NCBI GenBank assembly: GCA_022703445.1
Contig: JAKLDR010000004.1
Location: 62,001 to 126,000 of the forward strand
Reading direction: 5' to 3'
From: Planctomycetota bacterium
Lineage (GTDB): Bacteria; Planctomycetota; SZUA-567; JAKLDR01
DNA length: 64,000 bases
Notes under the pieces: generated by a model
The model's database searches: none
The model's input: only the letters and a program-made list of their open reading frames with translations
What the model was told of the DNA's origin: nothing
Shown here: positions 42,225 through 55,684 of the stretch, one piece after another
How the letters are laid out: each line of letters opens with the position of its first letter
Position numbering within the stretch: the first letter of the stretch is position 1
Translations under genes and position numbers: made by a program

Positions 42225-44372
42225 TCAGCTCTCCGGACCGGCCAGGGCAAACCGTATCCGGCCCTCCTGGGGGATGGCCTCGACGGCCCCGCCGGGGAGC
42301 TGCAGCTCGACGCCCAGCGCGCAGTCCGCGCCGGGCGCCAGGCCGAGCGCGTCGAGAGGGACGGCGACCTCCAGGATGTGGTCCAGCGCCGCCCGGCAGC
42401 CGCTGGCCTCGACCCGGTCCGGGGAGGTCCAGAGGCAGGCCGGGGCCCGGCCGGCGTCCGCAGGACCCTTCCCGGGCGGTCCGGCCAGCAGGGTGAGCCG
42501 CGCCCCGGCGGCCAGTTCCTCGCGGCGGCCGGCGTGGAAATCGGCCCGGACGTACAGGTTGGCCGCGTCGTTGCCAAAGAAGAGCATCTCCACCAGCGGG
42601 GGCGGACCGCTGCGGTCCATGGCCCCGGCGGCCGTCCGGTAGGAGCCGGCCCTGATCCACTCGTGGTAGTCGGTGGCCCGGCCGTCGAGGGTGGCCCGGA
42701 ACTGTCCGCCCGGCCGGGTGGCCTGCATCCGGCCGGCTCCGGACGACTTGATGGGCTGGCTGAGGAAGTCCGGCGGCCGCCGGCCAAGGGCGCGGTAGAC
42801 ATTGGCCAGGTGCATGCGGAAGAGCTCGTCGAAGGCGTCGTCGTTGCCGGAGTTGTGGTCGTCGCCGTACCACCAGCACCAGTCCGAACCTTCGGCCGCG
42901 TAGAGGCACTCCCAGGCCCGCTCGAGCTGCCGGTCGCCGGCCGGGCGCCCGGCGCCCATCGACTCCAGGTCGGCGCGCACCCGGAAGAGGTAGTCCCAGG
43001 CCTGCTGGTCCTGGTGGTGCCCGGCCCAGATGTAGAAGTCGTGGTTGATCCAGGATCCCGGCCAGAGCCGCTCCAGCCGCCGGCCGCGCCGGGAGGCGAG
43101 GAACTCGCCGGGCAGCACCGGCACGACCTCCCCGCGCTCCGCGGCCCGCGAGAGCCCGCCGTAGAGCTCGCGCAGGAAGGGCACGCCGCCGCCGGGGTAG
43201 TGTTCCCAGGCGTTCTCGCCGTCCAGGATGACGCTGACCAGCCCCTCGCCGCAGCCCCGCACCTTGGTGATGAAGTCCCGCGCCGCTCCCAGCTGGTCCC
43301 ACCAGCTGTGATAGTTGAAACCGACCAGGTCGGAGAGCCCCCGGTCGCGGAAGATCACGCCGAGCTCCCGGCCGGGCGGCCCGGCCCGGTACGGACGGTA
43401 GAGGCCGGCCCCGGTGCGCTCCAGCGGCTCGCCCAGCGAGTAGGCCAGGATGTCCTCGTCGGTGGCGGCCCACTTGAAGCCGGCCTCGGCCAGCATGGGG
43501 AGGACCGCCTCGCTGACCGAGCCTTCGCTGGGCCAGCAGCCGGCCGGCCGCCGCCCGAAGCGCCGCTCGTGGCTCTCGACCGCGCGGCGGAGGTGCTCCC
43601 TGGCGTCCTCCGGCACCGGCTTCCAGTGGGCCGGCAGCCGCACGCCGGGCATGGCCACCTGGGCGGCGCGCATGTCGGCCAGGAGCGGCAGGATGGGGTG
43701 GTAGTGGGGCGTGGCGGTCAGCTCGACCTGGCCGCGCTCGGCCAGCCGCCGGTACTTGGGAATCACCTCGGAGAGCACGTCCCGCTGGCGGTCGAGGACG
43801 TAGAGCTTGTCGTCCTCGGTGAACTCCCGCGCCTTGAAGACCAGCGAGCGCAGGCCGGGATCGCGGTCGATGACCAGCGGGTGGTACCAGGCCAGGGTGA
43901 ACCAGGCCTGCAGGTCGCGGAGGTCCGCGGCGGAGAAGTCCCCGGAGGCCTCGGCCTCGGCGGCGGAGCGCTTCCAGGGGGCGCGCATCTCCAGGAGCTC
44001 GCCGTAGCGCGGGTGGACCCGGATCATCCGGTCCCAGTTGGCGTAGAAGAAGACCTCCAGGGCGCGCCGGCGCTGCTCGGCGGAGAGGTCTTCGGCCGGG
44101 ATCCGGGCGAGCGTCTCGCACTCGTCGGGAGACGTCCCCGCGGCGGCGGCCTCGAGCTGGTCCAGCAGCGAGGGCACGACGTTGACGGCGCACCTGACCC
44201 CCGGGAACTCCTCGAGGAGCGCGGCCATGCCCCAGTAGTCCTTGATGCCGTGCAGCCGCACCCAGGGCATGTGCACCCGGCCGGAGAGGATGTCCCGGTA
44301 GCAGGGCTGGTGGAAATGCCAGAGCAGGGCCAGGCTGGTCGGGCCGGCGGCCGCGGGAGTCGCGGTGGTCAT
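42225..44372 (-). CDS. GH57-family alpha-glucan-active enzyme
   Basis: 715 residues from the ATG at 44372. The GH57 signature HFHQP is at 19-23. Nucleophile Glu283 lies in CWPSEGSVS, and acid/base Asp384 in ILDGENAWEHY. The (beta/alpha)7 barrel occupies about 10-480, followed by a helical segment and a C-terminal beta-rich region. Family members are amylopullulanases, 4-alpha-glucanotransferases, branching enzymes and alpha-galactosidases. The HNSGNDDAFDELFR segment after the barrel resembles the amylopullulanase/DUF1957-type group. There is no signal peptide, so it acts in the cytoplasm, probably in glycogen turnover. The start lacks a Shine-Dalgarno sequence and fits a leaderless promoter. 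Confidence 0.85.
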   Translation of the reverse strand: MTTATPAAAGPTSLALLWHFHQPCYRDILSGRVHMPWVRLHGIKDYWGMAALLEEFPGVRCAVNVVPSLLDQLEAAAAGTSPDECETLARIPAEDLSAEQRRRALEVFFYANWDRMIRVHPRYGELLEMRAPWKRSAAEAEASGDFSAADLRDLQAWFTLAWYHPLVIDRDPGLRSLVFKAREFTEDDKLYVLDRQRDVLSEVIPKYRRLAERGQVELTATPHYHPILPLLADMRAAQVAMPGVRLPAHWKPVPEDAREHLRRAVESHERRFGRRPAGCWPSEGSVSEAVLPMLAEAGFKWAATDEDILAYSLGEPLERTGAGLYRPYRAGPPGRELGVIFRDRGLSDLVGFNYHSWWDQLGAARDFITKVRGCGEGLVSVILDGENAWEHYPGGGVPFLRELYGGLSRAAERGEVVPVLPGEFLASRRGRRLERLWPGSWINHDFYIWAGHHQDQQAWDYLFRVRADLESMGAGRPAGDRQLERAWECLYAAEGSDWCWWYGDDHNSGNDDAFDELFRMHLANVYRALGRRPPDFLSQPIKSSGAGRMQATRPGGQFRATLDGRATDYHEWIRAGSYRTAAGAMDRSGPPPLVEMLFFGNDAANLYVRADFHAGRREELAAGARLTLLAGPPGKGPADAGRAPACLWTSPDRVEASGCRAALDHILEVAVPLDALGLAPGADCALGVELQLPGGAVEAIPQEGRIRFALAGPES

Positions 44373-44380
44373 GGGCAGGG

Positions 44381-44408
44381 AGTCTAGCCCGGACGGGGCC
44401 GGATTCAA
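44381..44408 (-). promoter_or_regulatory. Promoter for a probable leaderless GH57 mRNA
   Basis: Minus-strand TTGAAT (44403-44408) and TAGACT (44381-44386) are 16 bases apart. Eight bases separate the -10 from the start ATG, and no ribosome-binding site lies between them. Confidence 0.5.
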
Positions 44409-44424
44409 GGCACGGTAATTCCTC

Positions 44425-44452
44425 TTGAATTCGCCGTCCGATGGCTTCTAAT
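44425..44452 (+). promoter_or_regulatory. Candidate ilvB promoter and leader hairpin
   Basis: TTGAAT (44425-44430) and TCTAAT (44447-44452) are 16 bases apart, divergent from the GH57 promoter. The leader downstream can form a hairpin (CCCCCG at 44471-44476 with CGGGGG at 44487-44492, outer GGCGC/GCGCC). No T-box features or run of branched-chain codons were seen. Confidence 0.4.
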
Positions 44453-44531
44453 TCCCGCTGCGGCGCGCCTCCCCCGAGACTATGACCGGGGGGTGCCGGA
44501 GCGCCCTACAGCCGGGAAGGAGTTCTGCCAG

Positions 44532-46205
<1,674 letters not shown>

Positions 46206-46278
46206 GGCCCGCGCCGGGGCCGGTCGTTCGCTTCGGCGGTTCCGACGGCGCCGCCGTCGGCGGCGGGAGGGGGCGCCT

Positions 46279-49200
46279 ATGACCGAGCAGTCCGAAACTT
46301 CCGGGGCCGGCCCCCGGCCCGGTCCGGGCCTGCCGCAGTCCCCCGAGAAAGCCCTGCCGGACATAGCCGAGCGCTACCGCCAGCTGGTGGAGCTCTCCCC
46401 GGACGCCATCCTCATCCAGTGCGAAGGGCAGATCGCATTCATCAACCGGGCCGGCATGCGCCTGCTCGGAGCGCGGGAACCGGGCGAGGTTGTCGGGCGG
46501 CCCGTGCTGGAGTTCGTGCACCCCGATCACCGTGCGATCGTCGCCGCGCGCATGGCCGCGGTCCGCACCGCGGGGGTGAACGCCCCCCTCCTCGAGGAGA
46601 AGTACCTCCGCGTCGACGGCGGGGTGGTCGACGTCGAGGTCGTGGCCGCGCCATTCCGATACGAGGGCCGGCCGGCCGCCCAGGTGGTCATCCGCGACAT
46701 CACCGAACGCAAGCGCGCCGAGCAGGCCCTGCGCGAGAGCGAGGACCGCGTCCGCTCGCTGGCCGAGGGCCTGTCCGGAGGCATGGTCTACCAGATCCTG
46801 CGCAGGCCCGACGGCACCAGGCGCTTCACCTACCTGGGAGACACGGTGATCTCCCTCTACGGCTGCACGCCACAGGAGGCCATGGCCGACCCAGAGAAGA
46901 TATACGGCCGGGTCTGCCCCGAGGACCAGGAACGCCTCTTCGAGGAGGAGGAGTCCGCCCACCGGACCATGTCCGTGTTCCGGGCCGAGGCCCGGATCCG
47001 CCCGCCCTGCGGCCCGATACGGTGGTCGTCCTTCGTGTCCAACCCCAGGCTGCTGCCCGACGGCTCCACGCTGTGGAGCGGCATTGAGCTGGACATCACC
47101 GCGCAGAAGCGGGCCGAGGAGGCCCTGCGCGAAAGCGAGGCGCGCTTCCGGAGCATCGTGGACGCCTCGCCCATGGGCATGCACCTCTACGAGCTCGGAG
47201 ACGGCGGGGAACTGATCTTCTCCGGGGCCAATCCCGCCGCGGATCGGATCCTCGGGGTGAACCACTCCAAGTTCCTGGGCCTGCGCATCGAGCAGGCCTT
47301 CCCGGGCCTGATCAGCACCGAGGTCCCGGCCCGATACCGGGAGGTGGCCGCCCGCGGCGGGCAGTGGCGCACCGATCAGATCGACTATGATCGCGCCGGC
47401 ATCCGCGGGGCCTTCGAGGTGGTCGCGTTCCAGACCGGGCCCGGCCGGATGGTCGCGCTCTTCAGCGACGTCACCGAGCGCAAGCGTTCCGAGAAGGCCT
47501 TGCGAGACAGCGAGGCGAGGTTCCGCTCCATCGTCGAGACCAGCCAGGAGTGGATCTGGGCCGTCGACGCCGAGGGCCGGCACACCTACTGCAACCCGGC
47601 CGTCGAGAAGATCCTCGGTTTTCGACCTGATGAGATGGTCGGCCGCGACGCCCAGCCCCTCCTGTACGAGGAGGACCGCGGCACGGCCCGCGAGGCGCTG
47701 GCCAGGAGCCTGGCCGGCCGGACCGGCTGGTCGGGCCTCGTCCTGCGCTGGAGGCACAAGGACGGCTCCATACGCCACCTGGAGAGCACCGCGACCCCCA
47801 TCCTGAACGCGGCGGGGGATATGGCGGGGCTGTGGGGAGCCGATCGCGACATCACCGGGCAAGTACGTGATCAGGAACAGATCCAGCTGCTGAGGAACAG
47901 CATCGACGCCCACCGCGACGGCGCTTACTGGATGGACAGCGACAACCGAATCGTCTACGCCAACGACGCCGCCGCCAAGGCACTCGGCTACCGGCGCGAC
48001 GAACTGCAGGGGATGGCGCTGAGCGCCATCAATCCGCTGGCAACGCCCGAGCGGATGGCCAAGGTGTGGGACAGGCTCCGAAGGAACGGCTTCTTCCTGA
48101 CCGAGTCCATGCATCGCCGCAAGGACGGCAGCGAGTTCCCGGTGGAGGTCATGTCCACTTACGTCCGCCTGGCCGGGAAGGAGTACAACTGCGGCTTTGC
48201 CCGCGACATTGCCGAACGCAAGCGCACCGAGAAGGCCCTGCGGGCCAGCGAGGAACGCTACCGCGCGCTGGTCGAGGCCACCGACACGGGATTTGTGATC
48301 ATCGACTTCCAGGGCCGGGTCCTGGATGCCAACCGCGAGTACGTCCGCCTGACGGGGCGCGGGCAGCTTTCCGAGATTCTGGGCCACAGCGTGGTCGAGT
48401 GGACAGCCGCGCACCACGGGGACAAGAACGCCCAGGCGGTGGAACTGTGCTCCCGGGAAGGCCGGGTGCGCCAACTGGAGGTTGACTACGTCGACGGCCA
48501 GGGGCGCTTCACTCCGGTGGAGATCAACGCCACCGTGGTCGACACCGCCGATGGCCCGCGCATTCTCACGCTGGTCCGCGACATCACCAACCGCAGACGG
48601 ACCGAACAGGCGCTCCAGGAAGCCCACGCCGAGAAGACCAGGCATCTGGCCTTCACCGAGGCGCTGCTCTCCGCCATCCCCACGCCGGTGTTCTTCAAGG
48701 ACGCCGAGGGTCGCTACCTGGGCTGCAACCAGGCCTTCGCCGAGCAGATGGGCGTGACCGCCGAGCAGATCAAAGGCAAGACCGTCGAAGAACTGTGGCC
48801 CGGCGAACACGCCGCCGTCTACCACGCCAAGGACCTGGAACTGATGCGCAACCCCCGGCGGCAGATATACGAGTTCAAAGTCCGGGACAGGCACGGCGAG
48901 GACCGCAACGTCATCTACGCCAAAGACGTCTTCCGGGATGACGCCGGCCGTCCCGCCGGCATCGTCGGCGCCTACGTGGACATCACCGACCGCAGGAGGG
49001 CCGAAGAGGCCCGAGCCCAGAACGAGGCCCGACTGCGCAGCGTGATCGAGTCCACCGCCGACGGCCTGCTGGTTGTCGATCAGGACGGCCGGACCATAGC
49101 CGCCAACACGCGCTTCGCCCAGCTCTGGCGGATCCCCGGCGACCTGCTGGAACGCGGCGACGATGCCGCCCTGCTGGCCCACGTCCTCGACCAGCTGGAG

Positions 49201-50529
49201 GACCCGCAGGCCTTCCTGGCCAAGGTCCGCCGACTGTATACCACCGATGCCGAGGACATGGACGAGATCCGCTTCAAGGACGGCCGGGTCTTCGAGCGTT
49301 ACTCCAGGCCTTTGACCATGGGTGGGGCGGTCGCCGGTCGCGTCTGGTCCTTCCGGGACATAACCGAACGCAGGAGAGCCGAGGAGGCCCTGCGCCTCAG
49401 CCGCCAGCAGCTGCTCACCAACCTGGAGAACACGCCGCACGTCGCCGTCCAGTGGTACGACGAGGCCGGCCGGGTGCTCTACTGGAACCCGGCTTCCGAA
49501 AAGATCTACGGCTTCACCTCCGCCGAGGCCGTGGGCAAGACCCTGGATCAGCTCATCCTGTCTCCCGAGGAGGCCTCCTTCTTCCTGGACACCCTCCGCA
49601 AGATCTCCTCGACCGGGCAACCCTGCGGCCCCTACGAGATGCAGATCCGCAGGCGCGACGGAGGTTCCGGCTGGGTCCTGTCCACCACCTTCGGCATGCC
49701 CATGGCGGAGGGCCGGCCCGGCTTCGTCTGCATGGACGTGGACATCACCGATCGCAAGCGCGTCGAGGCCGAGCGTGAGCGCCTGCTGGTTGACCTGGAG
49801 TCCCGCAACGCCGAACTGGAGCGCTTCACCTACACGGTTTCGCACGACCTGCGCAGCCCGCTGATCACCATCCGCGGCTTCCTGGCCTACCTGGAGCGGG
49901 ATCTGGCCGAGGGCAACGCCGAGCGCCTCAAGTCCGACGTCGGACGCATCACCAGCGCCACTTACAAGATGGAACGACTGCTCCAGGAATTGCTGGAGCT
50001 CTCCCGCGTCGGCCGGGTGGTCAATCCGCCGGAGGACGCGCCCTTCGCCGCGATCGTCGCCGAGGCGGCCGAACTGGTCACCGGCCGCCTGCGGGAGCAC
50101 GGAGTGACCCTGGACGTCACCCCCGACCTGCCGGCGGTCCGCGGCGACCGGCGGCGCCTGGTGGAGGTGCTTCAGAACCTCCTCGACAACGCCGCCAAAT
50201 TCATGGGCGACCAGCCCACCCCGCGCATCCAGATCGGCGTCCGCGGGGAGCCGGCCGGCGGGCAGGCGGTCTTCTTCGTCCGCGACAACGGCATGGGCGT
50301 CGACCCGCAGTACTGCGAGCGGGTCTTCGGCCTTTTCAACAAGCTGGACCCCAAGAGCGAGGGGACCGGCGTGGGGCTGGCCCTGGTGCGGCGCATCGTC
50401 GAGGTGCACGGGGGCCGCATCTGGCTAGAGTCGGAAGGCATCGGCCGGGGCTGCACCTTCTGCCTGCAGCTCCCGCTGGCCGGGGCGAACTGCGATTCCC
50501 AGGAGCGGGGAGGCGACCATGAAGGGTGA
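46279..50529 (+). CDS. Soluble histidine kinase with nine PAS domains
   Basis: 1416 residues with GGAGG about nine bases upstream and no transmembrane segment. Nine successive PAS modules occupy about residues 30-1175; most end in a DIT-x-R/K-RxE-like PAC linker (ITERKRAEQAL, VTERKRSEKAL, IAERKRTEKAL, ITNRRRTEQAL, ITDRRRAEEA and others). The phosphoacceptor His1189 lies in SHDLRSPL. The ATPase has an N box (NLLDNAAK), DNGMG and GTGVGL. The FGLFNKL and LLDNAAKFM pattern is that of phytochrome-type kinases that pair with Rcp1-like receivers, and such a receiver gene overlaps its 3' end by 11 bases. The protein is a cytoplasmic sensor of redox or ligand signals; cofactors cannot be read directly. 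Confidence 0.92.
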   Translation: MTEQSETSGAGPRPGPGLPQSPEKALPDIAERYRQLVELSPDAILIQCEGQIAFINRAGMRLLGAREPGEVVGRPVLEFVHPDHRAIVAARMAAVRTAGVNAPLLEEKYLRVDGGVVDVEVVAAPFRYEGRPAAQVVIRDITERKRAEQALRESEDRVRSLAEGLSGGMVYQILRRPDGTRRFTYLGDTVISLYGCTPQEAMADPEKIYGRVCPEDQERLFEEEESAHRTMSVFRAEARIRPPCGPIRWSSFVSNPRLLPDGSTLWSGIELDITAQKRAEEALRESEARFRSIVDASPMGMHLYELGDGGELIFSGANPAADRILGVNHSKFLGLRIEQAFPGLISTEVPARYREVAARGGQWRTDQIDYDRAGIRGAFEVVAFQTGPGRMVALFSDVTERKRSEKALRDSEARFRSIVETSQEWIWAVDAEGRHTYCNPAVEKILGFRPDEMVGRDAQPLLYEEDRGTAREALARSLAGRTGWSGLVLRWRHKDGSIRHLESTATPILNAAGDMAGLWGADRDITGQVRDQEQIQLLRNSIDAHRDGAYWMDSDNRIVYANDAAAKALGYRRDELQGMALSAINPLATPERMAKVWDRLRRNGFFLTESMHRRKDGSEFPVEVMSTYVRLAGKEYNCGFARDIAERKRTEKALRASEERYRALVEATDTGFVIIDFQGRVLDANREYVRLTGRGQLSEILGHSVVEWTAAHHGDKNAQAVELCSREGRVRQLEVDYVDGQGRFTPVEINATVVDTADGPRILTLVRDITNRRRTEQALQEAHAEKTRHLAFTEALLSAIPTPVFFKDAEGRYLGCNQAFAEQMGVTAEQIKGKTVEELWPGEHAAVYHAKDLELMRNPRRQIYEFKVRDRHGEDRNVIYAKDVFRDDAGRPAGIVGAYVDITDRRRAEEARAQNEARLRSVIESTADGLLVVDQDGRTIAANTRFAQLWRIPGDLLERGDDAALLAHVLDQLEDPQAFLAKVRRLYTTDAEDMDEIRFKDGRVFERYSRPLTMGGAVAGRVWSFRDITERRRAEEALRLSRQQLLTNLENTPHVAVQWYDEAGRVLYWNPASEKIYGFTSAEAVGKTLDQLILSPEEASFFLDTLRKISSTGQPCGPYEMQIRRRDGGSGWVLSTTFGMPMAEGRPGFVCMDVDITDRKRVEAERERLLVDLESRNAELERFTYTVSHDLRSPLITIRGFLAYLERDLAEGNAERLKSDVGRITSATYKMERLLQELLELSRVGRVVNPPEDAPFAAIVAEAAELVTGRLREHGVTLDVTPDLPAVRGDRRRLVEVLQNLLDNAAKFMGDQPTPRIQIGVRGEPAGGQAVFFVRDNGMGVDPQYCERVFGLFNKLDPKSEGTGVGLALVRRIVEVHGGRIWLESEGIGRGCTFCLQLPLAGANCDSQERGGDHEG

Positions 50530-50962
50530 ACCCATCAGGATTCTGCTTGTCGAGGACAACGCCGATCACGCCGAGCTGGTCCGGCGCTCCCTCGCCGATC
50601 ACCGGGTGGCCAACCGGATCACCCACCTCAGCGACGGGGCCGCGGCCCTGGATTACCTGCACAACCGCGGGGACTACGCCGATGCCGAGAAGAACCCCCG
50701 CCCCCACATCGTCCTGCTCGACCTGCGGCTGCCCAAGATCGACGGCCTGGAGGTGCTCCGCGTGCTGAAGCAGGACCAGCGGCTGGCAGCCATCCCCGTG
50801 ATCATCCTGACCACCTCCGAGGCCGACGCCGACATCGCCCAGGCCTACGGCAACCACGCCAACAGCTACCTGGTCAAGCCGGTCGGCTTCGAGAAGCTCA
50901 AGTCCATGATGCAGGATTTCGGGTTCTACTGGCTGGGCTGGAACACCCACCCCGAGCTGTAG
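50519..50962 (+). CDS. Rcp1-type single-domain response regulator
   Basis: 147 residues that overlap the kinase gene, with GGGGAGG about seven bases before the ATG. Receiver-only: the acidic pair is Glu12-Asp13, the phosphoacceptor Asp68 is in LLDLRLP, the switch Thr is in ILTTSEAD, and the conserved Lys is in YLVKP. The insertion around residues 45-62 (LHNRGDYADAEKNPRPH) and the C-terminal FYWLGWN tail mark the Rcp1/phytochrome-partner subfamily. It is the likely phosphate acceptor of the nine-PAS kinase and may relay phosphate to the downstream regulator. Confidence 0.92.
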   Translation: MKGEPIRILLVEDNADHAELVRRSLADHRVANRITHLSDGAAALDYLHNRGDYADAEKNPRPHIVLLDLRLPKIDGLEVLRVLKQDQRLAAIPVIILTTSEADADIAQAYGNHANSYLVKPVGFEKLKSMMQDFGFYWLGWNTHPEL

Positions 50963-51004
50963 ACCGCGGCGGCACCCCGGGAACGGCAGCACTGGAGACC
51001 ACCC

Positions 51005-53905
<2,901 letters not shown>

Positions 53906-54159
53906 GCGGATAGTAATTATCCATCTGTCACAAGACGCGTTATTACGAGCGTTAGGGCGATGGTGCGCAATTATTAGCCAACTGTGATCTCCAATGGAAA
54001 CACAGCATTCACGGACGTAGACTTCTCTATAGACAGGTAACACCCTGTCATACAACATGATACGCTATGCTGTCGGCATTCTACCACCGCCTCACGCCAT
54101 TTGGCCCAGGGGTTGCTCTTCCAGCTGCCCACAACGGCAAAGCGGAAAGGGAGGATCCC
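53906..54159. other. 254-base A+T-richer leader region with small palindrome
   Basis: This gap is less G+C-rich than its surroundings. It contains GACAGG (54032-54037) and CCTGTC (54044-54049) as an inverted repeat and a GGATA/TATCC pair just after the activator stop. TAGACA at 54031-54036 on the minus strand's complement side could be a -35, but no convincing -10 or sigma54 site (TGGCAC-N5-TTGC) was found. Confidence 0.35.
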
Positions 54160-54621
54160 GTGAGTCTCGGTACCGAGCGCGAAGCCAGCCGCCTGGCCAA
54201 TCCCTTCTCCGCCCTGCGCGGAACCAAGGTCCGGCGGGTTGTTGTTCTGAGCCAGGACTCCGTCATTCGCGATTTGAGCGAAGTTATCCTCAAGGGCCAC
54301 GGTTTCATCGTGGAACAGGCCGAGGCGCTGCTGGACGTGCGGACCCTGGTGGCCACCAGGCCAGTGTTCGCCTGCCTGGTGGACTGCCGCCGGCTCACGG
54401 CCAGGGGCACCAAGCTGCTCCGGCAGGTGGCGGAGCTCGATCTGATCCACAGCGTGGCGCTGGTCGACGCCGGCGATTCCGAGGGGGAGGTCGCCGCCTA
54501 CGCGGCCGGTGCCGTCGCGGTCGTCGCGTGTCCTTTCGAGAACGTGGCGCTGATCGCGGCGGTCTCCGGCCTTCCGGAGTTCCGTCAGCGCCAGGAAATA
54601 TTGAACGGAGGCAGGCAGTGA
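54160..54621 (+). CDS. Degenerate receiver-domain protein
   Basis: 153 residues from the GTG at 54160, with GGGAGG five bases upstream. A receiver-like alternation of strands and helices is visible. The putative phosphoacceptor Asp75 (ACLVDCRRL) remains and one Asp of the acidic pair (Asp33). The conserved Lys is replaced by Cys124 in VVACPFE, and the switch Ser/Thr is lost (VALVDAGD). It may therefore signal without normal phosphorylation. It overlaps the CheD-like gene by GTGA, giving a three-gene unit up to 55573. Confidence 0.65.
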   Translation: MSLGTEREASRLANPFSALRGTKVRRVVVLSQDSVIRDLSEVILKGHGFIVEQAEALLDVRTLVATRPVFACLVDCRRLTARGTKLLRQVAELDLIHSVALVDAGDSEGEVAAYAAGAVAVVACPFENVALIAAVSGLPEFRQRQEILNGGRQ

Positions 54622-55118
54622 GCGGCAGGATCCCCAGTTCGGCCGGCAGCCGCAGGCTGCCGCGCCAGTCTCCTGAGCCCGGACGCGACCGCCGGATGAC
54701 CATTCACCTTGTGTCGGTGGGCGAGACCGTCGTCGCCGACTCCAGCGCCGTGCTGGTCATGCGCACGGCCGGCTCGGCGGTCATGGTGCTCCACGATCCG
54801 GTCCGGCAGGTGGCGGCGGCGGCGCATTTCGCCCTGCCGCATAGCCGCGCCGAGCAGGCATCCCAGTCGAGATCCGTGCCGGCCGACCTGTTCGCCAGGC
54901 TGCTGGCCCGGGGCAGCCGGCCACAGGATCTCGAGCTTTACGCCGTCGGCCCGGGGCTCCCGCTCGAGCTCCCGGGCGCTCAGCAGAAGGGGGCCCCGGC
55001 AGGGCCGCCCGCGAGGGTGGCCCTGGGCTGCCGGGTCGATTCGATACGCGCGCCGCGCCGCGTGGAGTTCAGCGTGGACATGGGCAGAATGGTGGTTGAG
55101 GGAGGCTGCAGGCCATGA
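54618..55118 (+). CDS. CheD-like protein lacking the catalytic cysteine
   Basis: 166 residues from the GTG at 54618, with GGAGG six bases upstream and a GTGA overlap with the receiver gene. Residues 27-75 follow the CheD pattern VSVGE...AGSAVMVLHDP...AAHFALP. CheD deamidates glutamines on chemoreceptors with a Thr-Cys-His triad. Here the Cys position is Ala54 (GSA in place of GSC), the Thr position is Met48, and only His70 is kept. The C-terminal DSIRAPRRVEFSVDMGRMVV segment fits the family's last strands. It is predicted to be catalytically dead and to serve as a binding partner, perhaps of the flanking receivers. No chemoreceptor or che gene is nearby. Confidence 0.6.
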   Translation: MSGRIPSSAGSRRLPRQSPEPGRDRRMTIHLVSVGETVVADSSAVLVMRTAGSAVMVLHDPVRQVAAAAHFALPHSRAEQASQSRSVPADLFARLLARGSRPQDLELYAVGPGLPLELPGAQQKGAPAGPPARVALGCRVDSIRAPRRVEFSVDMGRMVVEGGCRP

Positions 55119-55573
55119 GCACTATTAAACCGTCCCAGCCGTCTTCCGGGGCCCCGCGCAAGCGTCGGGTTCTGCTCGTGGACGACTGCGAGGAACTACT
55201 CAGCCTCATGACCTGCGTCCTGCTGGAGCACGGGTTCGAAGTCGGCGCCGCCATGGACGCCAAGCAGGGCTACAAGCTGGCGCTGGACGGCGGCTTCGAC
55301 CTGCTGGTCACCGACCTGGTCATGCCGGACGTCAAGGGCAACTCGCTGATCAGCATGCTGCGGGCGGCCGGGTTCGGCGCTCCGATCATCGTGGTCTCCG
55401 GCTACGTCGGATGCCTCGAGGCCAGCCGCCTCAAGGAGCTCGGCGTCGCCGGGGTGATGACCAAGCCCTTCAAGCTGGCCGGCTTCCTGAACTGCGTCTA
55501 CAAGGCCATGGGCCTGCAGATGGAGGAGGAGGAGCTCCACGTTGCCGGCGAAGAGCGCGCGGGGGCCTGGTAG
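55115..55573 (+). CDS. Single-domain response regulator (intact)
   Basis: 152 residues, overlapping the CheD-like gene by ATGA. A 17-residue disordered N-terminus leads into a complete receiver: Asp23-Asp24, phosphoacceptor Asp67 in VTDLVMPD, a Ser switch in VVSGYVG and Lys in MTKPFK. The last 20 residues are acidic. It has no output domain. Co-translation with a degenerate receiver and an inactive CheD-like protein suggests a small signalling complex in which this is the only normally phosphorylatable member. Confidence 0.85.
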   Translation: MSTIKPSQPSSGAPRKRRVLLVDDCEELLSLMTCVLLEHGFEVGAAMDAKQGYKLALDGGFDLLVTDLVMPDVKGNSLISMLRAAGFGAPIIVVSGYVGCLEASRLKELGVAGVMTKPFKLAGFLNCVYKAMGLQMEEEELHVAGEERAGAW

Positions 55574-55684
55574 GCCGGACCCCGTCCGGACATTATCCAC
55601 ATTATCCGAAAGAACCGACGCCCGGCCGCCGAATAACATATATGATGGGGCGGATGCCATGGGCCCCGAACCGGGGGGATTCCT

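Noticed and set aside
44453-44531. Attenuator peptide for ilvB
   Set aside because: The leader has a hairpin but no short frame rich in Val, Leu or Ile codons.
53906-54159. Sigma54 promoter ahead of the degenerate receiver
   Set aside because: No TGGCAC-N5-TTGC match was found by eye in the gap.
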